Below, one piece after another: positions 21,746 to 32,326 of a stretch of DNA of 34,573 bases; within the stretch, counting starts at the first letter, position 1; each line of letters begins with the position of its first letter. Location: the NCBI GenBank assembly GCA_024689485.1, contig JAILDK010000083.1:1-34573 (forward strand), given 5' to 3'. The position numbers were made by a program, and so were the translations under genes. Source of the stretch: Fibrobacter sp. (GTDB lineage: Bacteria; Fibrobacterota; Fibrobacteria; Fibrobacterales; Fibrobacteraceae). Below the pieces are notes generated by a model, which saw only the letters and a program-made list of their open reading frames with translations, searched no databases and was not told the DNA's origin.

Positions 21746-24346
21746 TTACTTTCCGTAGTGCACCTTCAGTTCCGTCAAAGTCTGGAGCGCCTGGAGCGGA
21801 GTCATTTCTTCTGGCTTCATGCGCTTGATTTCTTCGAGCAAAAGCTGGGTATCTTCATCAGGCGGTGCAAAGATATCGACCTGCGGCTGCGCCTTGAGTT
21901 CCTGCTTGTGCTTGGAATCGCTCGGATCGATCTGCTGCTTTTCAAGGCGCAAAAGGATCTTGCGGGCGCGGCGCACGACTTCGGAAGGAAGCCCCGCCAT
22001 TTCCGCCACATGGATACCGTAGCTCGAATCGCAAGCGCCGGCGATAATCTTGTGCAAAAAGATCAGCTTGTCGCCGTCTTCGCGGACCGCGATCTGGTAG
22101 TTGCCCGCATGTTCCAAGGAATCGGCAAGAGTCGTCATTTCGTGGTAATGCGTTGCAAAGAGCGTAATCGCGGCGCGCTTTTCGTTGTCGTGGAGCGTTT
22201 CAAAAATCGCCCAGGCAATCGAAAGACCGTCGAACGTACTGGTACCGCGGCCGATTTCATCGAGCAGCACAAGGCTCTTGTCGGTCGCATTTCGCAAAAT
22301 GTTCGCCGTTTCGATCATTTCCACCATGAACGTAGAAAGGCCGCGCGAAAGGCGATCGCTTGCACCGACACGCGTAAAGATTCTGTCTACGACACCGATG
22401 CGGGCACATTCCGCAGGCACAAACGAACCGATCTGCGCCATGAGAACGATGAGCCCCGTCTGGCGAAGGTACGTCGATTTACCGGCCATGTTCGGACCGG
22501 TGATAAGCATCATGCGGTGCGCTTCTGGCGAAAGGGAAACGTCGTTCGGCACAAAGGAAAGGTCTGGGTTGGCGGCGACGATGACCGGGTGGAATCCTCC
22601 GCGGATTTCGATGCCCGTTCCGTCAAAGACTTCGGCGCGGGTGTAACCGCGCTTGCGAGCGGCCACCGCCAAGCTGTAGAAAGAATCCACTTCGGAGACC
22701 GCTTCCGCAATGTCCTGCAGTTCGTTGCGTTCGGCATTGACCGATTCGCGGAGCTTGCAGAAGATGCGGTATTCGAGGTCGTGAATGCGGCTTTCCGCAC
22801 TCGAAATGATCGTTTCGCATTCCTTCATTTCGGGCGTGATGTAGCGTTCCGCATTCACCGTCGTCTGTTTGCGAATGTATTCCGGCGGAATCTTGTCCGA
22901 ATGGATCTTCGAAACTTCGATGTAATAGCCAAAGACCTTGTTGTAGCTGACCTTGAGCGTGTTCACGCCCAAGCGTTCCCGTTCACGAGCTTCCAAGGAG
23001 CCGATCCAATCGCGGCGATCCTTGATTTCGGCATTCATCTGGTCAAGTTCCGGAGCGGCGCCTTCGCGGATCATGCCGCCTTCGCGCACGGTCATCGGAA
23101 GATCGTCGTTCAGCATGCGCAAGATTTCGTCGCCCTTGCCTTCTGCGGCGAGGAGCGTTTCTGCCAAATCGTGGAACAGCGGAGACTTTAAGCTCGAAAG
23201 GGCTTCTGCAACCTTCACCGCCTTGGAAAGGGAACGTCCCATGCCGTACAGGTCGCGCGCATTCGCACGTCCACTGCCCACGCGACCCATTAGGCGTTCC
23301 ATGTCCAAAATTTCACGGAGCGCGAGCTTCAATTCATCAAGGACAATCGGATTCGAAACGAGTTCTGCAACCGCTTCGGAGCGTTCTTCGATCCGCTTCA
23401 CGGAAACGAGAGGATGCGAAATCCATTCCCGCAGCCTGCGACCGCCCATCGCCGTGACCGTATAATCGAGCACGTACATGAGCGTACTCTGCGGATCGTC
23501 GGCATTCAGCGGACGCACCAGTTCCAAGTTGCGGAGCGTCGCCGGGTCAAGCACCATGTAATCGCCAAGGTCCAAAAGTTCGAGGTGCGTAATGTGCGAA
23601 AGCTCGGACTTTTTCTGGTCGATCAAATACCAAAGGATCGCGCCTGCGACACGGGTCTTTTCATCTTGACCGTCGAGGCCAAGGGATTCCACACTCGCCA
23701 TCTTGAAATGGTTCTGCAAAACTTCCGTCGCATTCTGGAGCGCATAATGTTCTTCTGCAACAGGCGTCACCAAAATGCATTCGGCGCGGACAAATTCCGC
23801 AATGGACTTCGGGAGTTCCACGCCCTGCGGAACGAGGACTTCCTTTGGCATGCGGCGAGCAAATTCACTTTCAAAATTCTGAATCGGCGATTCCGAAACG
23901 GCAAAGTAGCCGGTCGTCACATCGGCAAAAGCGAACGCGATCGAATTCTTTTGCGGTAAAACGGCACAGAGGTAATTCGCCACCTTGGCGTCCAGGTTTC
24001 CCTCGTTCATCGAGGTTCCTGCGCTGATGACTTCCACGATCGCGCGTTTCACGATTCCCTTGGCGAGTTTTGGATCTTCGACCTGTTCGCAGACCGCGAC
24101 TTTATAGCCTGCGGCGACCATCTTCGGGAAATATCTGTCCGAAGCGTGATGCGGGAATCCGCAGAGCGGCGTTGCGCCCGAGGCTCCGTTGTTACGGCTC
24201 GTAAGGGTTAAGCCCAAGATTTTAGAAGCGATTTCGGCGTCCGATTCGAAGAGTTCGAAGAAGTCGCCCATGCGAAAGAAAAGAATGCAGTCGGGATTCT
24301 GGGCCTTGATCTCGTAATACTGCTTCATTAACGGGGTTACACTCAC
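21746..24346 (-). CDS. mutS: DNA mismatch repair protein MutS
   Basis: 866 residues, normal MutS1 length. It recognises mispaired bases and recruits MutL. Domain I contains the mismatch-reading Phe-x-Glu in RMGDFFELF (Phe29, Glu31). The core and clamp include YIEVSKIHSDKIPPEYIRKQ. The ATPase domain has the Walker A TGPNMAGKSTYLRQ (about residue 613), DEIGRGTSTFDGLSIAW and ATHYHEMTTL. The C-terminus keeps EEITPLQAL-like MKPEEMTPLQALQTL. GTG at 24346 overlaps the scpB stop by 4 nt (GTGA). mutL is not in the window. Confidence 0.97.
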   Translation of the reverse strand: MSVTPLMKQYYEIKAQNPDCILFFRMGDFFELFESDAEIASKILGLTLTSRNNGASGATPLCGFPHHASDRYFPKMVAAGYKVAVCEQVEDPKLAKGIVKRAIVEVISAGTSMNEGNLDAKVANYLCAVLPQKNSIAFAFADVTTGYFAVSESPIQNFESEFARRMPKEVLVPQGVELPKSIAEFVRAECILVTPVAEEHYALQNATEVLQNHFKMASVESLGLDGQDEKTRVAGAILWYLIDQKKSELSHITHLELLDLGDYMVLDPATLRNLELVRPLNADDPQSTLMYVLDYTVTAMGGRRLREWISHPLVSVKRIEERSEAVAELVSNPIVLDELKLALREILDMERLMGRVGSGRANARDLYGMGRSLSKAVKVAEALSSLKSPLFHDLAETLLAAEGKGDEILRMLNDDLPMTVREGGMIREGAAPELDQMNAEIKDRRDWIGSLEARERERLGVNTLKVSYNKVFGYYIEVSKIHSDKIPPEYIRKQTTVNAERYITPEMKECETIISSAESRIHDLEYRIFCKLRESVNAERNELQDIAEAVSEVDSFYSLAVAARKRGYTRAEVFDGTGIEIRGGFHPVIVAANPDLSFVPNDVSLSPEAHRMMLITGPNMAGKSTYLRQTGLIVLMAQIGSFVPAECARIGVVDRIFTRVGASDRLSRGLSTFMVEMIETANILRNATDKSLVLLDEIGRGTSTFDGLSIAWAIFETLHDNEKRAAITLFATHYHEMTTLADSLEHAGNYQIAVREDGDKLIFLHKIIAGACDSSYGIHVAEMAGLPSEVVRRARKILLRLEKQQIDPSDSKHKQELKAQPQVDIFAPPDEDTQLLLEEIKRMKPEEMTPLQALQTLTELKVHYGK

Positions 24347-25044
24347 GGGGTCCCCATCGAAAGTTCAATTTGCGAAGGATCGGATTCAGGCGGCTTCGGA
24401 GCGTCCGGCTTTTCGTTCTGCGCGTAATTCGGAACGATTTCGTTCGAATTGAGCAGTTCCTGGAATTCGCGAAGGCGCGGAAGGTCTTGCGGAATCTTGT
24501 TGATGCCGAAGTACTTCAAAAAGTCGTCTGTCGTCACATAAGTATAAGGGTTACCGACGGTTTCTGCGCGAGCGCCGAGGGCGATCAGCTTCTTTTCGAG
24601 CAAGCTCTTTAACGGACCGTCGCAAGAAACACCGCGCACCTGTTCGAGCGCTGCACGGGTAATCGGTTGCTGGTAGGCGACGATCGAAAGCGTTTCCAAT
24701 GCCGCCTGCGAAAGTCTGCGAAGGTTTGCATCCGGAAAGAGCTTTCTCACCCACGGATAATATCTTGCGCGGGTACGGAAGCGGTAACCGCCCGCCTGTT
24801 CCACGATTTCAAACGGCGAATCGATCTTGTTCAGATTGTCGTTTGCAATGCGCAGAGCTTCTGCGACGGTTTTCGAGTCGAGAAAGTCCCCGATGATGTC
24901 CTTTAATTTTTTGAGCGTCACCACATCCGGAGATGCAAAGACCAAGGCTTGGACAATTCGCGCCAAATCCTCGTTGGACTCAATTTTCGGAAGATCGGAA
25001 ACTTCTTCGTTTTCCTTAGAATCTTTGGATACATCTACTGCCAT
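24343..25044 (-). CDS. scpB: Segregation and condensation protein B
   Basis: 233 residues. ScpB binds ScpA and Smc in chromosome condensation. Its two winged-helix domains are visible: IVQALVFASPDVVTLKKLKD (about residues 29-48), RFRTRARYYPWVRKLF, then LSQAALETLSIVAYQQPITR and VRGVSCDGPLKSLLEKKLI, the best-conserved part of the family. The last about 40 residues are Pro/Glu/Asn-rich and probably disordered. ATG at 25044 is preceded by TAAATT at 6 nt and has no usable Shine-Dalgarno, so the mRNA may be leaderless. It is first in the scpB-mutS-HD-PP2C operon; scpA and smc are not here. Confidence 0.95.
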   Translation of the reverse strand: MAVDVSKDSKENEEVSDLPKIESNEDLARIVQALVFASPDVVTLKKLKDIIGDFLDSKTVAEALRIANDNLNKIDSPFEIVEQAGGYRFRTRARYYPWVRKLFPDANLRRLSQAALETLSIVAYQQPITRAALEQVRGVSCDGPLKSLLEKKLIALGARAETVGNPYTYVTTDDFLKYFGINKIPQDLPRLREFQELLNSNEIVPNYAQNEKPDAPKPPESDPSQIELSMGTP

Positions 25045-25050
25045 ACCTTT

Positions 25051-25056
25051 AATTTA
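25051..25056 (-). promoter_or_regulatory. TAAATT -10-like box of the scpB operon
   Basis: TAAATT, AAAGGT, ATG on the minus strand. A start 6-7 nt downstream of the box would fall on the ATG itself. The AAAGG is too close to serve as ribosome site. Confidence 0.4.
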
Positions 25057-25107
25057 AGAATTTTTTGGGAATCCTCGTAAAATCCTCAGCCAGCGACGCT
25101 TGATTTT

Positions 25108-25115
25108 CTATCTTT
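25108..25115 (+). promoter_or_regulatory. Putative -10 box of ilvD
   Basis: TATCTTTA lies about 30 nt before the ilvD ATG, leaving a leader with the ribosome site GAGG. The same octamer stands before the secreted-protein gene (7187-7194, minus strand). Confidence 0.4.
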
Positions 25116-25144
25116 ACGCCTGTGAAATTTCACGAGGTATAACT

Positions 25145-26998
25145 ATGAGAGATCTGCGTTCTAAAAAGACTATTGAAGGCCGCGAAATGGCAGGCGCACG
25201 TGCGCTCTGGATCGCGACTGGCACAAAACCGGAAGAATTCGGAAGACCTGTCATTGCGATTTGCAACAGCTTCACGGAATTTGTCCCGGGCCACGTTCAC
25301 CTTCGCAACGTCGGCAAGATTGTCGCAGAAAGCATCCGCAAAGCGGGCGGCATTCCTAAGGAAATGAACACGATCGCCGTCGATGACGGTATCGCTATGG
25401 GCCACGATGGCATGCTTTACAGCCTTCCTTCCCGCGATTTGATTGCGGACTCCGTGGAATACATGGCAAACGCTCACCGCGCCGACGCTCTTGTCTGCAT
25501 CAGTAACTGCGACAAGGTGACTCCGGGTATGCTCATGGCTGCGATGCGTTTGAACATTCCTGCCGTTTTCGTTTCCGGCGGTCCGATGGAAGCCGGTCAC
25601 GTGAAGCAGAAAGACGGTTCCGACCGCGCCCTCGACTTGATCGACGCGATGATCGACTCCGCCGACACGAGCGTTTCCGATGAAGAAACCGCTGCAATCG
25701 AAGCCGCCGCCTGCCCGACTTGCGGTAGCTGCTCCGGTATGTTCACCGCCAACTCGATGAACTCCCTTACCGAAGCGATCGGCCTTTCCCTTCCGGGTAA
25801 CGGTTCTATCGTCGCCACGAACGCCGAACGTCAGAAGCTCTTTGAAGAAGCGGGACGTCGCATTGTGGAACTCTGCCACCGCTACTATGACGAAGATGAT
25901 GACACCGTCCTTCCGCGTTCCATCGCTACGAAGGAAGCTTTCGAAAACGCCATGCGCCTCGACATCGCCATGGGCGGTAGCTCGAACACGGTTCTTCACC
26001 TTCTCGCCGTTGCACAGGAAGCCGGCGCGGACTTCACCATGAAGGACATCGACCGCCTTTCCCGCAACACGCCTTGCATTTGTAAGGTCGCCCCGACCGT
26101 TCACAACATCCACGTGGAAGATGTGAACCGCGCAGGCGGCATCTTCGGCATTCTCGCCGAACTCGACCGCATGGGCCTGATTCACCGCGAATGCCACACC
26201 GTTCACGCGAAGACGATGGGCGAAGCCATTGAAACGAACGACGTGATGCGCAATCCGTCGGAAGAAATCAAGCAGCGTTATCTCGCAGGTCCGGGCCGCA
26301 AGTTCAACATTACGGCTTTCTCTCAGGACTTCCATTACGATTCCCTCGATCTCGACCGTGCAAACGGTGCAATCCGCGATGCAGAACACGCCTATTCGAA
26401 GGATGGCGGTCTCGCTGTTCTTTACGGTAACCTCGCCGTAGACGGTTGCATTGTGAAGACCGCTGGCGTTGACGAATCCATTCTCAAGTTCACAGGTCCG
26501 GCTGTCGTGTTCGAAAGCCAGGACGACGCTGTGAAGGGCATTCTCGACCCGAACCGCGTCAAGGCGGGCGATGTGGTCGTGATCCGTTACGAAGGTCCGA
26601 AGGGCGGTCCTGGCATGCAGGAAATGCTCTACCCGACGAGCTACCTCAAGAGCCGTCATTTGGGCAAGCTCTGCGCCCTTCTCACCGATGGCCGCTTCTC
26701 CGGCGGTACGAGCGGTCTTTCGATCGGTCACGCAAGCCCGGAAGCCGCCAGCAAGGGTAACATCGGCCTCGTCAAGGATGGCGATATCATCGAAATCGAC
26801 ATTCCGAACCGCACGATCAACGTCGGCCTCACCGACGCAGAACTCGACGAACGTCGCAAGGAAATGGAATCCCGTGGCGCCAAGGCTTGGAAGCCGGAAC
26901 ATCGCGACCGCAAGGTGTCCAAGGCTCTGCAGGCTTACGGCCTCATGGCTTCGAGCGCCGACAAGGGTGCCGTCCGCGACATCAACAACATCCTTTAA
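25145..26998 (+). CDS. ilvD: Dihydroxy-acid dehydratase
   Basis: 617 residues. IlvD dehydrates 2,3-dihydroxy-isovalerate and its methylvalerate analogue, the shared third step of valine and isoleucine synthesis. Iron-sulfur ligands lie in [16 protein letters not shown] (Cys122) and [19 protein letters not shown] (about Cys190-196). Also present are [36 protein letters not shown] and [20 protein letters not shown]. Length and motifs fit IlvD better than the sugar dehydratase Edd. The start is ATG at 25145, set by GAGG about 9 nt upstream; an earlier in-frame TTG is not supported. Codon bias suggests strong expression. A terminator follows at 27021-27050. ilvBN, ilvC and leu genes are not in view. 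Confidence 0.97.
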   Translation: MRDLRSKKTIEGREMAGARALWIATGTKPEEFGRPVIAICNSFTEFVPGHVHLRNVGKIVAESIRKAGGIPKEMNTIAVDDGIAMGHDGMLYSLPSRDLIADSVEYMANAHRADALVCISNCDKVTPGMLMAAMRLNIPAVFVSGGPMEAGHVKQKDGSDRALDLIDAMIDSADTSVSDEETAAIEAAACPTCGSCSGMFTANSMNSLTEAIGLSLPGNGSIVATNAERQKLFEEAGRRIVELCHRYYDEDDDTVLPRSIATKEAFENAMRLDIAMGGSSNTVLHLLAVAQEAGADFTMKDIDRLSRNTPCICKVAPTVHNIHVEDVNRAGGIFGILAELDRMGLIHRECHTVHAKTMGEAIETNDVMRNPSEEIKQRYLAGPGRKFNITAFSQDFHYDSLDLDRANGAIRDAEHAYSKDGGLAVLYGNLAVDGCIVKTAGVDESILKFTGPAVVFESQDDAVKGILDPNRVKAGDVVVIRYEGPKGGPGMQEMLYPTSYLKSRHLGKLCALLTDGRFSGGTSGLSIGHASPEAASKGNIGLVKDGDIIEIDIPNRTINVGLTDAELDERRKEMESRGAKAWKPEHRDRKVSKALQAYGLMASSADKGAVRDINNIL

Positions 26999-27014
26999 TT
27001 TTTCAAAATTGTAG

Positions 27015-29321
<2,307 letters not shown>

Positions 29322-29348
29322 GTTTTCGAAAATCCGCTGAACCTTTAC

Positions 29349-29380
29349 ACAAAGGCTTTCCCCAGGGAAAGCCTTTGTTT
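29349..29380 (+). terminator. Rho-independent terminator after icd
   Basis: ACAAAGGCTTTCCC (29349-29362) and GGGAAAGCCTTTGT (29365-29378) pair over 14 bp with a minimal loop, followed by T-rich DNA. Confidence 0.92.
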
Positions 29381-29410
29381 TTTGCGGAATAGATTTATAC
29401 ATTTCAACTT

Positions 29411-29581
29411 ATGAAGGAAAAGATTTTGAACTACATCAAAAGCTTCAACTGGAAGTTTTTGTTTATTTTCGCCGCGGCATGCATTCTGCTCGCGATTCTC
29501 AACAATATCCGTGCCGGAGAAGATCATTCCGTCGAATGGATCGGCACCCAGGAAGTCTTTGAAAAGCCGGAGGGATTCTAA
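29411..29581 (+). CDS. Small single-helix membrane protein, overlapping the MauE-like gene
   Basis: 56 residues: MKEKILNYIKSFNWK, a hydrophobic helix (residues about 16-31, FLFIFAAACILLAIL), then a polar tail ending VEWIGTQEVFEKPEGF. The stop TAA shares its last base with the ATG of the next gene (TAATG), a strong sign of translational coupling. A TATACATTT box lies just before the start. I do not recognise the family. The tail resembles the first residues of membrane-anchored rhodanese-like proteins often found near MauE/DoxX genes, so it might be a shortened relative; this is a guess. A partner of the MauE-like protein is the simplest reading. Confidence 0.6.
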   Translation: MKEKILNYIKSFNWKFLFIFAAACILLAILNNIRAGEDHSVEWIGTQEVFEKPEGF

Positions 29582-30249
29582 TGAAAAAGCATATTCTCTC
29601 CACGATCCTGTTGCTTGTCGCCGCTTTCCTCACCGCGGTCTGCGTCGCCGAAGTCGCCTTCCCGGAATCCTTCCTCACCTTTACCGATTATGAATCTTTA
29701 ATCGAAAAGTTCCCGAAGATCTGGAAGTACAACATCCACGTCGGCATCGGTTCCTTGATCGTTGCGATTTTGCTCGTGGTCCCAGCCTATTTGAAAGACA
29801 AGGAATTCACCATCAAAGGTCTTGAAACGCTGTTCCGCATCGGTATCGGCGGCATGTTCATCTTTGCGAGCCTTTTCAAGATTCAGGACCCGAAGCAGTT
29901 CGCCATTCTCGTGGCACAGTACCAGTTCTTGCCGGACTTTGTGAACAATTTCTTTGCCCTGGTCTATCCGCAATTTGAATTCTGGTTTGGCCTTGCGCTC
30001 ATCGTGACGCCGTTTACAAAGGAATGTTCCCTGGCGATTTTCGGCATGTTCGTAAGCTTTATCATCGCTCTTATCTGGGCGCTTGCCCTAGACCTCGGCA
30101 TCACCTGCGGATGCTTTGAACTCGAAGGGGCGCAGAGCAAGAGCGAAACGTGGACAGCCCTGATTCGAGATTTGATTCTCATCGGACCGACCTTCTGGCT
30201 CACGCTCCGTCCAAACAAGAGCCTGATCGGCCTCTGGCGTTCGAAGTAA
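29581..30249 (+). CDS. MauE/DoxX-like redox-associated membrane protein
   Basis: 222 residues with about six hydrophobic segments. The core (residues about 83-190) reads FRIGIGGMFIFASLFKIQDP, PKQFAILVAQYQFLPDFVNN, YPQFEFWFGLALIV and ALDLGITCGCFELEG. The CGCFE motif and the KIQDPxxFA helix end are features of the MauE/DoxX family (PF07291-like), linked to disulfide formation or maturation of exported proteins. An extra N-terminal helix pair (residues 1-80) precedes the family core. It overlaps the preceding small gene by 1 nt. Its stop lies 2 bp from the convergent bioD stop, without a terminator between. The electron partner is unknown. Confidence 0.75.
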   Translation: MKKHILSTILLLVAAFLTAVCVAEVAFPESFLTFTDYESLIEKFPKIWKYNIHVGIGSLIVAILLVVPAYLKDKEFTIKGLETLFRIGIGGMFIFASLFKIQDPKQFAILVAQYQFLPDFVNNFFALVYPQFEFWFGLALIVTPFTKECSLAIFGMFVSFIIALIWALALDLGITCGCFELEGAQSKSETWTALIRDLILIGPTFWLTLRPNKSLIGLWRSK

Positions 30250-30251
30250 GA

Positions 30252-30959
30252 TTAAAACGGCAAAACGCCTAAATCTAAATCACCGGTTCTCACTTTCGCA
30301 AGGATTTCGAGACCGGTGATTTTTTGCATCATACGGATGTTGTCGTCTTCCATTTCCCTATTGCCGCTGTCGCCGTAGCGGTTCACCACAATTCCGCGGA
30401 CTGAAAGTCCCCGGCTTCTGGCATATTCCACGGTCAAAACGCAGGAATTGATCGAGCCTAAGGCGGCCGTGGTGACGATCAAAAGCGGTAGGTTCACCGT
30501 TTTCATGATGTCTTCTAGGAAGATCTTTTTTCCGCAGGAATTGCCGTTTGCGTCCACGTCGTCGCGGATCGGGCAGATGATTCCACCGCTCCCTTCTACA
30601 AGCACAAAAGAATGCCGTTCTGCGGCCTTTTTAAAGTCCGACGCAACTCGGGACAGCTCTACCGGATTTCCCTCTTTGCGGGCCGCTAAATGCGGAGAAA
30701 CCGCTTCCTTGTAAACGTAGCTCACCAGTTCTTCTTGGGAGTCCGAAAGGCCCGCGAAGCGCTTCACATAGTCTGCGTCGCCCGCAACCCAGGTTCCATT
30801 CCGCAGTTCTGCACCGCTGAGCGCGGCCTTGTAGTAGCCAGCGTCCACGCCGGAGTCTCGCCATTTTTTCACGAGAAGTGCCGTGATAAAAGTCTTGCCG
30901 ACATCCGTGCCGGTCGCCGTCACAAAGTAACCCTTCGAATTCAAACAACCGTTCGACAT
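30252..30959 (-). CDS. bioD: Dethiobiotin synthetase
   Basis: 235 residues. BioD closes the ureido ring of dethiobiotin from DAPA, CO2 and ATP. GYFVTATGTDVGKTFITALL carries the P-loop (Gly17-Thr23); YYKAALSGAE holds the substrate-binding Lys region; LVEGSGGIICPI is the third conserved block; VVNRYGD follows. ATG at 30959 lies 2 nt after the bioF stop with AGG 7 nt upstream; a GTG at 30965 overlapping the stop as GTGA is the alternative. It is translationally coupled to bioF. Confidence 0.93.
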   Translation of the reverse strand: MSNGCLNSKGYFVTATGTDVGKTFITALLVKKWRDSGVDAGYYKAALSGAELRNGTWVAGDADYVKRFAGLSDSQEELVSYVYKEAVSPHLAARKEGNPVELSRVASDFKKAAERHSFVLVEGSGGIICPIRDDVDANGNSCGKKIFLEDIMKTVNLPLLIVTTAALGSINSCVLTVEYARSRGLSVRGIVVNRYGDSGNREMEDDNIRMMQKITGLEILAKVRTGDLDLGVLPF

Positions 30960-30961
30960 TT

Positions 30962-32185
30962 TCACCTCATCTTTTGAATCGTTTGCGCAATCTTTTGGGC
31001 GGCAAGTTCCAAGTCTTCTGTCGAAAGGCTCGCCATCAAGCTGGCCCGTAAGCGGGCACTGCCCTTTTGCACGGTGGGATAGCGGATCGCCGGAATCAGA
31101 ATTCCCTGCCTCTGAAGTTCCGCCGAAACCTGCAAAGCCTTTTCTTCATCGCCCACGATGATCGGAACGATTGCCGACGGAACACTCGGAACCTTTAGCC
31201 CGGCCTGTTGCAAAGCCTTGCAAAAAAATTCCACATTCGACTGGAGCTTTTGCACGCGCTCCGGGTGATTTTCCAAATACTGCAAATTGCGGAAAGCCGC
31301 AAAAGCGACCGCCGGAGCCATCGCCGTCGTAAAGATAAAGCTCCGAGCCTTGTTCTTCAAAAATTCAATCAGCTGCTTTTTGCCGGCAACGAATCCCCCT
31401 TCGCAGGCGATCGCCTTGCTCAAGGTTCCCACCGTCACATCGGCGTGTTCACAGCCAAAATGTTCCGCAAGACCGCGGCCCGTTCTGCCGACAACGCCTG
31501 TCGCATGCGCTTCGTCGATCATCAGCAGCAAGGAATTTTCCTTTGCAATTTTCAACAGTTCGGGAAGGTTCGCCAGGTCGCCGTCCATGCTGAACACGGC
31601 ATCGGTCACAATCATTCCGCGGACTTTTTCTGCCGCATTTTCGCCGAGCTTTTGACCGTTTACATTTACCGCTTCCGCGATTTTGGATCTTAAATTTTCG
31701 AGATCGTTGTGCTTGTAAACGTAGCACTTGGCGCGGGAAAGGCGGATGCCGTCGATGATGCTTGCGTGGTTCAGTTCATCACTAAAGATGATGTCGTTTT
31801 TGGTGCAGAGAGCAGAAATCGTTCCGACGTTTGCCATGTAGCCCGTGCCGAACGTGATCGCCGCTTCTTCGCCTTTGAACTTTGCAATTTCTTCTTCGAG
31901 TTGCAAATGGGGCGTCTTGTTTCCGGTCGTGAGACGTGCGCCTCCGCTGCCCGTGCCCCATTTGAGAACGGCGTTTGCCATCGCTTCTTTCAGCTCTGGA
32001 ATGTTAGCGAGGTCGAGGTAAGAATTCGACGCCAAGAGCATCAAGTTTTGCGAAGGTTCCCCTGCCGTTTCGGCGAGCTGAACACGGTTCGTTTCGGGGG
32101 TCGTCATGTGCCGTAAAGATCGATAAGTATGCGCTTTCCGCATCGACTGTAGCACATCGTTTGTAAAATCGTCCAATACGCTCAT
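30962..32185 (-). CDS. bioF: 8-amino-7-oxononanoate synthase
   Basis: 407 residues, a PLP enzyme that joins pimeloyl-CoA and L-alanine. Motifs: LLASNSYLDLANIPELKEA, GTGSGGARLTTGNKTPHLQL, DELNHASIIDGIRLSRA, DAVFSMDGDLANL, LLMIDEAHATGVVGRTGRG and TVGTLSKAIACEGGFVAG with the PLP lysine at about 257. The related enzyme 2-amino-3-ketobutyrate CoA ligase is possible by fold, but the bioD and bioW neighbours decide for BioF. AGAAGG before ATG 32185 is the ribosome site, and TATATT about 25 nt further up may be its -10. It diverges from the xylanase gene across 141 bp. Confidence 0.93.
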   Translation of the reverse strand: MSVLDDFTNDVLQSMRKAHTYRSLRHMTTPETNRVQLAETAGEPSQNLMLLASNSYLDLANIPELKEAMANAVLKWGTGSGGARLTTGNKTPHLQLEEEIAKFKGEEAAITFGTGYMANVGTISALCTKNDIIFSDELNHASIIDGIRLSRAKCYVYKHNDLENLRSKIAEAVNVNGQKLGENAAEKVRGMIVTDAVFSMDGDLANLPELLKIAKENSLLLMIDEAHATGVVGRTGRGLAEHFGCEHADVTVGTLSKAIACEGGFVAGKKQLIEFLKNKARSFIFTTAMAPAVAFAAFRNLQYLENHPERVQKLQSNVEFFCKALQQAGLKVPSVPSAIVPIIVGDEEKALQVSAELQRQGILIPAIRYPTVQKGSARLRASLMASLSTEDLELAAQKIAQTIQKMR

Positions 32186-32326
32186 TTTTCGCCTTCTTTT
32201 CGAGCTGCAATATAAAAATTCCCGTCAAAACTCTTATGGACTTTTTGTCCACGGAAACTTCTTTTGTGTGCAAGATCTTCCCCCAAGCCGAACATATTTT
32301 CATTAGAAACACAAAAAGGATTGGGC

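Noticed and set aside
32186-32326. BirA-type biotin operator or riboswitch between bioF and xylanase
   Set aside because: I found no long dyad like the BirA site and no structured leader; only short AT-rich boxes and ribosome sites are visible.
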